Notes: generated from the letters alone by a model not told the origin. Shown: positions 1 to 7,642, numbered from the stretch's first letter. The stretch: 15,335 bases of DNA from an uncultured Bdellovibrio sp. (GCF_946478835.1 NZ_CAMLDV010000081.1:1-15335), one strand, 5' to 3'. Numbers and translations are program-made.

Positions 1-2295
1 ATCAGGCCAGCAGAAATTATCCACCAAAGCCATACGTGATGGATTTACTCCCGTTGCGACCAGGTTTCTGACAGCTTCATCCACTGCTTTTTGCGCCATC
101 AAATAAGTGTCATAGTATGAGTATTGTGGGCAAAGGCCGTTTGAAACCGCAACGGCGTTGTTCTCTTCGCCACCATGAACGGCAAGATCTATGACTCCTG
201 CGTCGTTGGCACCTTGTTGAGTTATTCCGCCGTAAGGTTTAAGGCGAGTGGCACCTTGAACTTCGTGATCGTAGTAACGAACAATAGGTTCACGTGAAGC
301 TACATTCGGCGACGCCATCACTTGCTTCAGGGCCGTCAAAAGACCTTCTGCCGTCGCTTCAGGCATTTTTTTCTTGGGCGTTTCACGATGATATTCCTGA
401 TAGATTTTCGGACCGTCAAAATGAGCTTTTAACTTCATTCGACTTAAACCTTCGTGAAGAAAATGAAGCTCCAAAGACGCAAGAGGTGTTTCGGCATAGT
501 GAACTTCGAAAATCCCGCTATTCGTGAATTCACCAAGAACGCTCGCTTCAACTCCCATATCGTGCGCTAAAGCGAGGAATTGCTTAAGATGCGCTGGTTT
601 CACGGCGTAAGACATGCGTTCTTGCGATTCACTGATAAGCATTTCCCAATATTCAAGATTTCCGTATTTTAGCGGATGCTTGCTTAAATCCATGCGAGCG
701 CCGCCGGAAAATTGTGCCATCTCCCCGATAGAAGAACTGACCCCACCTGCCCCATTATCAGTAATAGCTTGAATCCAGCCTTGGTCACGAGCTTGCAGAG
801 TGAAATCCAAAAGACGTTTTTGCGTGATGCTATCCCCGATTTGCACAACGTTTGAAGATACTTGGTCGTGCAATGCCAAAGAACTAAATGTCGCACCGTG
901 AACTCCGTCTTTTCCTAAACGTCCTCCGGCAACAACGATCAAATCTCCGGGCGCAATTTCTTTTTTCTCTGAGGGACGTCCTTGCACCGTTTTTGGCATG
1001 ACGCCCAAAGAACCAACGAAGATTAATGGCTTTGCTGCAAATTCACTCGCGAAATAAAAACTTCCGTTGATGGTTGGAATGCCACTTTGATTTCCGCCCT
1101 CTTCGACACCTTGATGAACCCCGCGGAAGATAACGCCAGGATCTTTCAAAAGCTCAGGTCGTTTTGGCGAGTCAGCCCCTGGAAAAAGCTCCTTTTTAGA
1201 AAGGCAGAAAACGTCGGTGTTCGCAATAGGCTTTGCGCCCAAGCCACATCCAAGAATGTCGCGATTCACACCCAAGATTCCCGTTAAGGCACCACCAAAC
1301 GGATCTAGAGCTGACGGACTGTTGTGCGTTTCCACCTTCACGCAGATATTTACGTTTTTATCAAAATCAACGATACCACCGTTGTCCTTAAAAACTGAAA
1401 CCAGATAACCGCAATCTTCAAGATCCTTCGTCGCTTTTTGAATATAGCTTTTATAAAGACTTGTTATCTTTTTATCGCCGAGAGCCGGGAAACTTCCCGC
1501 GCCTTCAGAGTATTCTACCTCGGCAGCAAAAATCTTATGCTTACAGTGTTCGCTCCATGTTTGAGCAAGGCATTCTAGTTCCACCTCGGTGATTTTGCCA
1601 TTCCAACCTAGACGAACTCTTTCATTTTGAATTTCCACAGAAGAAAAATGCGCGATGATTGTTTGAATTTCTTCATCACTCAGCGCCAGTCCGCGCTCCT
1701 GATTGATTTTATTTAAGACGTCGACTTTTAAATCGAAAAGAAGAAGTTCCCGCTTTTCTATTTGCGGAGCTTGCCAGAATTTCTGAAAGTTCTGCCATGG
1801 ATTGTTTTTCTTGAGTTCCGCTCCACGAAGACTTTCGACCTTGTTGAGTAATGGATTTGCAAGTGATTGAAATAAAACCTTCTCGATTTGTTTTTGTGAA
1901 AAATCGCCGTGAATTTCGATTTCCCAACCACTGTGAGCTTCGATTCCAAACTCTTGCCATGATTGTTGAAACTCTGGCGCAAAGAGCATCAAAGCTTCTG
2001 TGGCAGAGCGAGCGAGATTGTCAGTCACCCCTGCTAAGAAACGAACTTCAACATAAGTGGCTGCTTCATTGAACGACCCAAAACCGTGTTGGATTTCTTC
2101 AGAGATCGGATCAAAGAAGATTTTATCCATCAATGAATCCAAACGTAGTTCTTTTCCAAAGCCGGGCTTTTTTTCCAGGAGCCAGTACACTCGTCTTAAT
2201 CGTAAATCCGCAATCGGTGCTTCTTTTTCAAAGGCTTTTTTGAGAGCTTTTTCAGCACTGTGGTCATAGAGACTTCGCACAGATATTCTTTGCAT
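1..2295 (-). CDS. purL: Phosphoribosylformylglycinamidine synthase, synthetase part (partial, 3' end outside window)
   Basis: Converts FGAR to FGAM using ATP and glutamine-derived ammonia, step 4 of purine synthesis, in the cytoplasm. I read 765 codons with no internal stop. Seen: TWSEHCKHK at about residues 246-254, KVETHNSPSALDPFGGALTG at about 320-339 (the family ATP/Mg-binding region around ETHN-P), a TDNGAGGVSSSIGEMA-like segment, and ATGVNPSRMALVDNFCWPD at the window edge. About 230 residues precede the SEH motif; this region probably includes a PurS-like part (inference). The DNFCWPD motif lies near residue 760, so the whole protein should be about 1000 residues or more, longer than the roughly 740-residue B. 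subtilis PurL. Whether a PurQ-type glutaminase domain follows cannot be seen. The ATG shares its A with the purN stop (TAATG), so translation is probably coupled. It is the last operon gene visible here. Confidence 0.95.
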   Translation of the reverse strand, partial: MQRISVRSLYDHSAEKALKKAFEKEAPIADLRLRRVYWLLEKKPGFGKELRLDSLMDKIFFDPISEEIQHGFGSFNEAATYVEVRFLAGVTDNLARSATEALMLFAPEFQQSWQEFGIEAHSGWEIEIHGDFSQKQIEKVLFQSLANPLLNKVESLRGAELKKNNPWQNFQKFWQAPQIEKRELLLFDLKVDVLNKINQERGLALSDEEIQTIIAHFSSVEIQNERVRLGWNGKITEVELECLAQTWSEHCKHKIFAAEVEYSEGAGSFPALGDKKITSLYKSYIQKATKDLEDCGYLVSVFKDNGGIVDFDKNVNICVKVETHNSPSALDPFGGALTGILGVNRDILGCGLGAKPIANTDVFCLSKKELFPGADSPKRPELLKDPGVIFRGVHQGVEEGGNQSGIPTINGSFYFASEFAAKPLIFVGSLGVMPKTVQGRPSEKKEIAPGDLIVVAGGRLGKDGVHGATFSSLALHDQVSSNVVQIGDSITQKRLLDFTLQARDQGWIQAITDNGAGGVSSSIGEMAQFSGGARMDLSKHPLKYGNLEYWEMLISESQERMSYAVKPAHLKQFLALAHDMGVEASVLGEFTNSGIFEVHYAETPLASLELHFLHEGLSRMKLKAHFDGPKIYQEYHRETPKKKMPEATAEGLLTALKQVMASPNVASREPIVRYYDHEVQGATRLKPYGGITQQGANDAGVIDLAVHGGEENNAVAVSNGLCPQYSYYDTYLMAQKAVDEAVRNLVATGVNPSRMALVDNFCWPD

Positions 2296-2915
2296 TACGG
2301 ATTCTCCTGAAAATAAACGGTCTTTCTTTGAAAAGTCGCAAGGCTCTCAAGAAAGCCGGTATACATACGATGTTCTAATTCATGGATACGCGCTTCCCAG
2401 GTTTCTAAAGAATCTTGAGAATTTCGCACCAAAGATTCTTGCGCTAAAATCAATCCTGTATCCATCCCTTCATCCACCAGATGAATACTAACTCCACTCA
2501 GAGGTACTTCATCCTGAAAAGCGCGCACGATAGAGTCCACTCCGGGATAAGCGGGAAGCAAAGATGGATGGATATTGACGACTTGAGAAGCACCATTGTG
2601 CCAGTCAGAAAATGTCTTTAAAAAATCGGCCGACAAAAGGCGCATATATCCCGCAAGAAAAATCCAGTCTATGCGATGCTCACGCAAAAGACCGAGGATC
2701 TCTTTTTCATGAGATTCTTTGTCAGCTTTCTTAGGAACTAAGTACGTGCGTAGGCCTTCGTTTTTTGCTTTCTCTAAAACAGGAGCGTCTTTCTTGTCCG
2801 AAAGAACAAAACTAATATCGACTTTCCCTTCAGAGAAAATCTTGGCTTTTTGAATCAAAGCCATAGCATTAGAACCCTTACCTGAAGCAAAAATGGCAAT
2901 ACGCGGAGGTCTCAT
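2295..2915 (-). CDS. purN: Phosphoribosylglycinamide formyltransferase (GAR transformylase)
   Basis: Transfers a formyl group from 10-formyltetrahydrofolate to GAR, giving FGAR (step 3 of purine synthesis). The protein has 206 residues, close to the usual 190-215. The N-terminal phosphate-binding segment IFASGKGSNAMAL is at residues 8-20, and the active-site segment VVNIHPSLLPAYPG at 112-125 supplies Asn114 and His116. SIHLVDEGMDTG at 143-154 supplies the catalytic Asp152. These match Asn106, His108 and Asp144 of the E. coli enzyme (family knowledge). The start ATG overlaps the purD stop as ATGA, and the stop shares one base with the purL start. It is the folate-dependent enzyme and not the formate-dependent PurT, because no ATP-grasp domain is present. 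Confidence 0.97.
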   Translation of the reverse strand: MRPPRIAIFASGKGSNAMALIQKAKIFSEGKVDISFVLSDKKDAPVLEKAKNEGLRTYLVPKKADKESHEKEILGLLREHRIDWIFLAGYMRLLSADFLKTFSDWHNGASQVVNIHPSLLPAYPGVDSIVRAFQDEVPLSGVSIHLVDEGMDTGLILAQESLVRNSQDSLETWEARIHELEHRMYTGFLESLATFQRKTVYFQENP

Positions 2916-4150
2916 AGTCCGATGTCCTCTCTCATATACATGCCTTCAAAAGAAATCTTACGCATATCCTGATAGGCCTGAGCGCGAGCCGCTTGTTTGG
3001 AGTCTGCAAGAGCGGTAACACCTAAAACACGACCGCCAGAATTGACGAGATGATTTTGTTTTTCACTCACGCCGGCAAAGTAAAGGTCCGACACCAAATT
3101 TGCTTTTTCTGGATATGAAATAGGATTTCCTAAAAGCATTTGTGTTTGCGGATAACCTTGGCTCACGGCCACGACATGAACTGACGCTTTTTTAGAAAGT
3201 TCACACGCTTGATTTTTAAGTTCGTGAGTCACGGCAGATACAATCAATTTTAAAAGATCCGTTTTGATTCTTGGAAGCAATGCCTGCGTTTCAGGATCTC
3301 CCATACGCACATTGTATTCGAGAACATAAATTCCCTTATCCGTTTTCATAAGACCTGCAAAAAGAAACCCTTGATAAGGCATTTTTTTTGCCTCTAAACA
3401 TGTCAAAGTCTTGGCGAAAATATCACCGATAGTTTGTTCGTCTTCTTGAGAAATAAAATCACAAGGACTGTAGGCTCCCATTCCGCCAGTGTTAGCACTG
3501 AATGGATCTGGAGTGATGCGCTTGTAATCACAAGCCGTTCCTAACAACACAAAGTCTTTGCCATCACACAGGGCAAAGGCAGAGAGTTCTTTTCCGATCA
3601 GACATTCCTCTAACAAAAGAGGATATCCAAACTGAGTTCCCAATGTTTCGACAGCTTCCACAGCCTTTGCGCGGCTTTCACAAACCCACACACCCTTGCC
3701 TTGCGCAAGACCGTCGGCTTTTACAACTAAAGGCGATGAGAAGTCATGCTTTTCAACGGCGAGAACTGCATCTGCCGTTGTGTAACTCACCACACATTTA
3801 GCTGTTGGCACCTGTGCATCGTGAAGAATCCCCTTACAGAAAAGTTTCGAAGACTCCAGTTCAGCAACAGCTCTAGAAGGTGCAAAACAAGGAATGCCTT
3901 GCGCCTCCAGATTCTTTTTTAAATCCGAAAGAATCGCCGCCTCGGGCCCCACTACAACCAAAGAGACTTTATTTTCAAGACAAAATCTCTCGATCATTTC
4001 AGGACTTTCAAAAGGCGCACAAGAAATGCCCGCTTGAGCCATACCAGGATTTCCCGGACACACCCAAAGCTCTGTCACTAAGGAAGATTCTTTGAGTTTT
4101 TTTGCCAGAGCGTGTTCTCTTCCGCCTTTTCCGACGACGACGATTTTCAT
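2912..4150 (-). CDS. purD: Phosphoribosylamine-glycine ligase (GAR synthetase)
   Basis: Joins glycine to phosphoribosylamine with ATP to give GAR (step 2 of purine synthesis). The start is set at the ATG beginning MKIVVVGKGGREHAL, giving 412 residues. A start 13 codons upstream is possible but precedes the family N-terminus, and GGAG lies 8 nt before the chosen ATG. Domains: N-terminal Rossmann-like domain (1-100), ATP-grasp domain with VVKADGLAQGKGVWV (142-156), EECLIGKELS (181-190), NTGGMGAYSP (220-229) and LEYNVRMGDPETQALLPR (277-294), then a C-terminal domain ending in SGGRVLGVTALADS. The usual QDHKR..D..GPNTGG stretch reads CDYKRITPDPFSANTGG here, a mild departure. The ATG overlaps the purC stop and the stop overlaps the purN ATG, each by 4 nt. 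Confidence 0.97.
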   Translation of the reverse strand: MKIVVVGKGGREHALAKKLKESSLVTELWVCPGNPGMAQAGISCAPFESPEMIERFCLENKVSLVVVGPEAAILSDLKKNLEAQGIPCFAPSRAVAELESSKLFCKGILHDAQVPTAKCVVSYTTADAVLAVEKHDFSSPLVVKADGLAQGKGVWVCESRAKAVEAVETLGTQFGYPLLLEECLIGKELSAFALCDGKDFVLLGTACDYKRITPDPFSANTGGMGAYSPCDFISQEDEQTIGDIFAKTLTCLEAKKMPYQGFLFAGLMKTDKGIYVLEYNVRMGDPETQALLPRIKTDLLKLIVSAVTHELKNQACELSKKASVHVVAVSQGYPQTQMLLGNPISYPEKANLVSDLYFAGVSEKQNHLVNSGGRVLGVTALADSKQAARAQAYQDMRKISFEGMYMREDIGL

Positions 4151-5184
4151 AAAGACTTCTCCAAAACCTTCTGCGCTTTTTGATGCCAAAGTTTTAAAGT
4201 GAATTCTTCCGAGAACGGTTTTTTTCTTCCAACAAGAGACGCAATTTCATTTGCCAAGGCTTGATACAGCAAAGAGCTGACTTCAATTTGTTCTTTGGAC
4301 AAAGATTTCGGCGTTTCGCCCAATTCCTTTACGCAAATGGCTTTCCAGTCTTGCGTCTTTCTTTCTTGTGCTAAATCTTTCGCCTTTTTTACAGCTTCAC
4401 TCCAAGAAGTATTGCGATAAAGCTGGCGTAGGAATTCTTTAGATAAAGGCAGGCCTTCATAAGTTAAACGCAATTCATCAGGACCGATGGAATCAACAAG
4501 AAGGAGCGTCCGTGCTCCAGAGGGTCCTTTATTTCCGAAAGCATATTCTAATTTTCCATCCCAAAGCTTCACACCAAAAGAAGCAAAGAGCTTATCAAGC
4601 TCCATCGCCACCGTTTGTGTCTCTGTACGCAGGTTTCGTAATTCTTCGTGAGACAGAATTTCCATTTCCGCGATTTCTTGACGAGTTAAATAGCGATCCG
4701 AGCTTTCAAGTTTTGTTGAAAACTCAATCAGTGGCGGGGTGAAGCTGGCTTCTCCACTGGGGATTGTCTCTAAACCCAAATCTTCAAGATAATCAGGATT
4801 TTTCTTAAGACGTCCTTCTAAAGAATTTCCTTGTCCTAGGTATTTTCTGAAGATCACTTCCAATGGAACAAGACAGTTTGTGGGAACGTCTTCATAAATG
4901 GAATAATCGTATCTGCCCTCAATCCACTTGGGACGAAGGACGTTGACCGATTGCACTTCAATCGCGTTGGCAGCGACGGAAGAAATAAAATGCGACGGAA
5001 TTCCTTTTTTTGCCAAGTATTCGAAAAAGGAAGCTGCCATGGAGGCCAAGGCTTCTCCTTTATAGGGAACTTCATCCGGCATCTCGCCCCAATCGAAAAT
5101 GGAATAACGATTGCTGTATTGAAAAACCAGATGGGATTCTTTTTTATAAAGATCTTTCACTGAGCCTTTGTAGATTAGTTCCAT
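4147..5184 (-). CDS. purC: SAICAR synthetase (phosphoribosylaminoimidazole-succinocarboxamide synthase), divergent long form
   Basis: Joins CAIR and aspartate with ATP to give SAICAR. The start is the ATG beginning MELIYKGSVKDLY, the family N-terminus, with AGGAAA just upstream; earlier in-frame starts lie inside purE. The protein has 345 residues against about 237 in E. coli PurC. Recognisable blocks: YKGSVKDLY (5-13), SNRYSIFDWGEMPDEVPYKG (24-43), PLEVIFRKYLGQGNS (107-121), FTPPLIEFSTKLESSDRYL (148-166) and LWDGKLEYAFG (207-217). The usual LxDxKxEFG motif is altered to WDGKLEYAFG, and the usual DExxTPDSSR reads DSIGPDELR (231-239). The additional length lies in inserts and a longer C-terminus. 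Position in a purine operon supports the call. It overlaps purE by 10 nt and purD by 4 nt. Confidence 0.9.
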   Translation of the reverse strand: MELIYKGSVKDLYKKESHLVFQYSNRYSIFDWGEMPDEVPYKGEALASMAASFFEYLAKKGIPSHFISSVAANAIEVQSVNVLRPKWIEGRYDYSIYEDVPTNCLVPLEVIFRKYLGQGNSLEGRLKKNPDYLEDLGLETIPSGEASFTPPLIEFSTKLESSDRYLTRQEIAEMEILSHEELRNLRTETQTVAMELDKLFASFGVKLWDGKLEYAFGNKGPSGARTLLLVDSIGPDELRLTYEGLPLSKEFLRQLYRNTSWSEAVKKAKDLAQERKTQDWKAICVKELGETPKSLSKEQIEVSSLLYQALANEIASLVGRKKPFSEEFTLKLWHQKAQKVLEKSL

Positions 5185-5894
5185 GCGCTTTTTCCTGTCT
5201 CGACAAGTTTTTTCCATTGCAGAACAAAGTTTCCGATATTGTTGGCTCCGACCCATGCTCCGGCGTGACGGGCTTTAGCAAAGAAATCCAAAGCGAGGTT
5301 GGAGCTTGTCAGCTGTTCTTTTTCACAGAGGAATAAGTTGAGTCCATTGACTTTAGGAAGCTCCCAAGGGCTCACGATTTCTCCGACACAGCGATCTTCT
5401 TGAGCTGCCGTCCAAATAATTTCAACACCACTTTGAGTTTGAATTTCATCAAGAGCTTTTTGAATCGGCGAATAAGACTCCAGATTGCGATTCCAATGCA
5501 GATAAATTTTGTCTGACGGAAGATTTTTCCAACGTAAAAGCAAGTCTGCAATACTGTCCGCATTTTCTTCAGTCACCGCCATCACAGGAACACCTTTGGG
5601 CATCTGTACGATAGATAGGAATGAATCGAGTCCCGCAAAAGCTCCGTTCACCGCGATTCCGAAAACGGGTTTATCCGTCAACGAAGCCACCACTCCCGGC
5701 AAGTGAGCCGCAAGACCCGCCCCTGCAACAAAAACATCGGCTCCGCAGCCCTTTACGATTTCATGAACTCGATCAGGATTTCTGTGAGCAGATGCCACTT
5801 CCATTTTCACTTCGCCACATTTTTCCAAAGAGCGACATAAAGGACCATACACGCGTTCATCACTGGCACTGCCAAAAAGAACTTGAATCTTCAT
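5175..5894 (-). CDS. purE: PurE family (N5-CAIR mutase / AIR carboxylase) with C-terminal degenerate PurE-like repeat
   Basis: Forms CAIR, the substrate of PurC encoded next. Residues 1-122 are a recognisable PurE domain: LFGSASDERVYGPL (6-19), VASAHRNPDRVHEI (33-46), AGAGLAAHLPGVVASLTDKP (57-76), and GLDSFLSIVQMPKGVPV (88-104). The SAHR and AAHLPG motifs resemble class I (bacterial, N5-CAIR mutase) rather than the class II carboxylase. The family is usually 160-170 residues; this one has 239. The extra part begins KIYLHWNRNLESYSPI at 129, which lines up with the protein's own start KIQVLFGSASDERVYGPL. Its end, IGNFVLQWKKL (220-230), lines up with IADLLLRWKNL (115-125). This suggests a tandem repeat whose second copy lost GSxSD and SAHR. 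No purK is in the operon. It overlaps purF by 4 nt and purC by 10 nt. Confidence 0.93.
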   Translation of the reverse strand: MKIQVLFGSASDERVYGPLCRSLEKCGEVKMEVASAHRNPDRVHEIVKGCGADVFVAGAGLAAHLPGVVASLTDKPVFGIAVNGAFAGLDSFLSIVQMPKGVPVMAVTEENADSIADLLLRWKNLPSDKIYLHWNRNLESYSPIQKALDEIQTQSGVEIIWTAAQEDRCVGEIVSPWELPKVNGLNLFLCEKEQLTSSNLALDFFAKARHAGAWVGANNIGNFVLQWKKLVETGKSAWN

Positions 5895-7348
5895 AGAGGC
5901 ACCTCATTTTTTCCATCACCGCCGATATTTGTCTTGCGGGTTTTCATAAACTTTTCTGTTGAAACTGGAACGGGATAATCACCGTCTAAACAAGCACTGC
6001 AAAGATCCTTAAGACCAATGCCTTCTTTCAGACGATTTAATGGCAAAAACACAAGACCATCGACCTCAAGAATTTTCGCCACTTCTTCTTCGCTTTTTTT
6101 ATGAGCGACCAGAGCTTCGCCTTCAGGGAAATCAATGCCATAAAAACAAGGATGACGAATCGGAGGACATGTCGAAGCGAGATAAACTTTTTCAGCGCCT
6201 GCTTCGCGAAGAAGACGAATGATGCGAGCTGAAGTCGTGCCTCGCACGATGCTGTCGTCGACTAAAAGAACTTTTTTACCGCGAATTTCACTTTCCACCG
6301 GAGAAAGTTTTAAGTTCACCATCATCTTGCGCAATTTCGGTTGATTGACGATGAAACTGCGTTGCACATAACGGTTTTTAATAAGAACTTCGCGGTAAGG
6401 TTTTTCTAAAACTTCAGCCAAACGACAAGCCGCCGCTCGTGATGTGTCTGGCACGGGAGCCACCACATCGACATCAAGACCCTTGGCGATACATTCTTCC
6501 GCCAAAATTTTTCCTAGATTCAATCGAACTTCATAGACAGGACGGCCATGCCACTCGGTTTCTGAGCCTGCAAAATAAATCCACTCAAACATGCAAGGAC
6601 GGGCTTTTTTCTCACTTAATAAGAACGAGTGAAGATTGAGATCACGATCGACGAGAACTAACTCTCCAGGACGCAGATCGCGCCAGTATTCAAATCCCAA
6701 CCCAAAGAAAACCTGTTTTTCAGAGGCAAAACAGTAACTGTACTTATCCCCTTTTTTCTTTCGTCCAATCAGCAATGGCCTGATTCCATTGGCATCACAG
6801 AAAGCAAACATGCCCTGTTCTGCCAACATACCGATGGCACTGTAAGCACCTTGCACTTGCTCTAAGAGTTCTTTTATTGATGCTGCCAAGTTTTCCGGGA
6901 TGTTTTGCAATTCTTTACGTGAAGCGAGTCCCACGGCGGTCATGTGCAAAAGAATTTCAAGATCGTTGCGGCTGAAGGTCCAACGCAGTTTGCGGTTGCG
7001 AAGGTAATCCACAACTTCGTCATAATTAGTGACGTTTCCGTTGTGAATCATGCCGATACCATAAGGATAACTTAAGAAAAGGGGCTGCAAATCTTCTTTA
7101 TCAACGGTGCCAATTGTCGAGTAGCGCGTATGTCCCAATGCCATGGAACCTTTAAGGCGCTGCATGCGCTCGGAGCTGAAAACATCTTCGACCAATCCCA
7201 AGTCTTTTTCGAGATGAAACTGCGAGCGTTCAAAATCATAGCTAAGAATCCCCGCGGCGTCCTGCCCCCGATGCTGAAGAGCAAATAATGCGGGATAGAG
7301 TTTTTCGCCTGCTTTTTCTTCACCGATCAGACCAACAACTCCACACAT
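5891..7348 (-). CDS. purF: Amidophosphoribosyltransferase, Fe-S type
   Basis: Makes phosphoribosylamine from PRPP and glutamine, the committed and usually feedback-inhibited first step. The protein has 485 residues. It starts MCGVVGLIGE, so after Met removal Cys2 becomes the N-terminal nucleophile without a propeptide. The class II glutaminase domain includes LQHRGQDAAGI (24-34), GHTRYSTIG (72-80) and HNGNVTNYD (102-110). The phosphoribosyltransferase domain has the PRPP loop VLLVDDSIVRGTT (360-372). Cys252, Cys401 and the CSAC pair at 450-453 fall where the B. subtilis enzyme binds its [4Fe-4S] cluster, so an oxygen-sensitive cluster is likely. The Shine-Dalgarno sequence AAGGGAG (7357-7363) lies 8 nt before the ATG and directly after a terminator-like hairpin. 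It is the first gene of the operon and overlaps purE by 4 nt (ATGA). Confidence 0.97.
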   Translation of the reverse strand: MCGVVGLIGEEKAGEKLYPALFALQHRGQDAAGILSYDFERSQFHLEKDLGLVEDVFSSERMQRLKGSMALGHTRYSTIGTVDKEDLQPLFLSYPYGIGMIHNGNVTNYDEVVDYLRNRKLRWTFSRNDLEILLHMTAVGLASRKELQNIPENLAASIKELLEQVQGAYSAIGMLAEQGMFAFCDANGIRPLLIGRKKKGDKYSYCFASEKQVFFGLGFEYWRDLRPGELVLVDRDLNLHSFLLSEKKARPCMFEWIYFAGSETEWHGRPVYEVRLNLGKILAEECIAKGLDVDVVAPVPDTSRAAACRLAEVLEKPYREVLIKNRYVQRSFIVNQPKLRKMMVNLKLSPVESEIRGKKVLLVDDSIVRGTTSARIIRLLREAGAEKVYLASTCPPIRHPCFYGIDFPEGEALVAHKKSEEEVAKILEVDGLVFLPLNRLKEGIGLKDLCSACLDGDYPVPVSTEKFMKTRKTNIGGDGKNEVPL

Positions 7349-7351
7349 CGG

Positions 7352-7555
7352 CTACACTCCCTTGAAAAAACAAAACGGCGTCACATGGACGCCGTTTGAT
7401 TTATTAATATCGATATTCAAATTTTGCAGACACTTCGGGTATTCGGATACACGGAGGGTATTGAGTCGGGATTTGTCCCCCGGACTTCCTCCCGACGGAG
7501 GCCAGTAGAGCGATTTTTTCCTTAAGAATGATTCTAAGAACACTCGCTGAGCCAT
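7352..7555 (-). CDS. Possible leader peptide, 67 codons, ending 3 nt before purF
   Basis: An ATG frame in the purF leader encodes a 67-residue peptide beginning MAQRVFLESFLRKKSLYWPP. Its TAG is followed by CCG and then the purF ATG, so it is in the same frame as purF. It spans both the nested hairpin and the terminator-like hairpin, so a translating ribosome would disrupt the terminator stem. Only a weak purine-rich GAGAGAGAG precedes its ATG, at very short spacing. The peptide resembles no family I know and is not rich in one particular amino acid, so classical amino-acid attenuation is not indicated. It can equally be a chance frame over a structured RNA. Confidence 0.25.
   Translation of the reverse strand: MAQRVFLESFLRKKSLYWPPSGGSPGDKSRLNTLRVSEYPKCLQNLNIDINKSNGVHVTPFCFFKGV
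7365..7397 (-). terminator. Terminator-like hairpin in the purF leader (candidate attenuator)
   Basis: Perfect 10-bp inverted repeat, AAACGGCGTC and GACGCCGTTT on the plus strand (7373-7382 and 7388-7397), with a 5-nt loop. Read on the minus strand it is followed by TTTTGTTTTTT, the layout of a Rho-independent terminator. The T-tract ends two bases before the purF Shine-Dalgarno sequence. It lies about 245 nt beyond the lysR stop and immediately before purF, so it more likely controls entry into the operon than ends lysR. No clear antiterminator partner for the left arm was found by eye. Confidence 0.75.
7465..7501 (-). promoter_or_regulatory. Nested GC-rich hairpin with alternative fold in the purF leader
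   Basis: Outer arms GTCGGGA (7465-7471) and TCCCGAC (7490-7496) pair perfectly, and inside them GTCC (7475-7478) pairs with GGAC (7482-7485) around a 3-nt loop. An alternative stem, CCTCC (7488-7492) with GGAGG (7497-7501), uses part of the same outer arm, so the two folds exclude each other. This can be a switching element upstream of the attenuator. It matches no riboswitch class I can recall, and folding was judged by eye only. Confidence 0.4.
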
Positions 7556-7590
7556 TACTCTCTCTCAAAAGTTATGATTGGATGGCCAAG

Positions 7591-7618
7591 GCTATCGATC
7601 GTGACAGAGTTTGGTCAA
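7591..7618 (-). promoter_or_regulatory. Weak candidate promoter for the pur operon
   Basis: On the minus strand TTGACC (7618-7613) is separated by 16 nt from GATAGC (7596-7591). The -35 element is close to the sigma-70 consensus and the -10 is poor. Initiation here would give a leader of about 235 nt before purF, containing both hairpins. Read-through from lysR, 25 nt upstream, is the alternative. Confidence 0.25.
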
Positions 7619-7642
7619 GAGCCCTAACACAATCCTAACAAT

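Noticed and set aside
1..2295. Several short plus- and minus-strand frames in this stretch.
   Set aside because: The purL frame is continuous here with family motifs; the others are shadows.
4151..4189. Longer PurD start giving 13 extra N-terminal residues.
   Set aside because: The family N-terminus is MKxxVxGxGGREHAL, and GGAG plus the ATGA overlap fit the ATG at 4150.
5185..5256. Longer PurC start 24 codons upstream.
   Set aside because: The extra residues are encoded inside the purE 3' end in another frame and precede the conserved YKGSVKDLY N-terminus.
7479..7491. Minus-strand GAGGAAGTCCGGG resembles the conserved GAGGAAAGUCCGGGC of RNase P RNA.
   Set aside because: One base is missing and no other conserved RNase P region is present in the roughly 290-nt space available.
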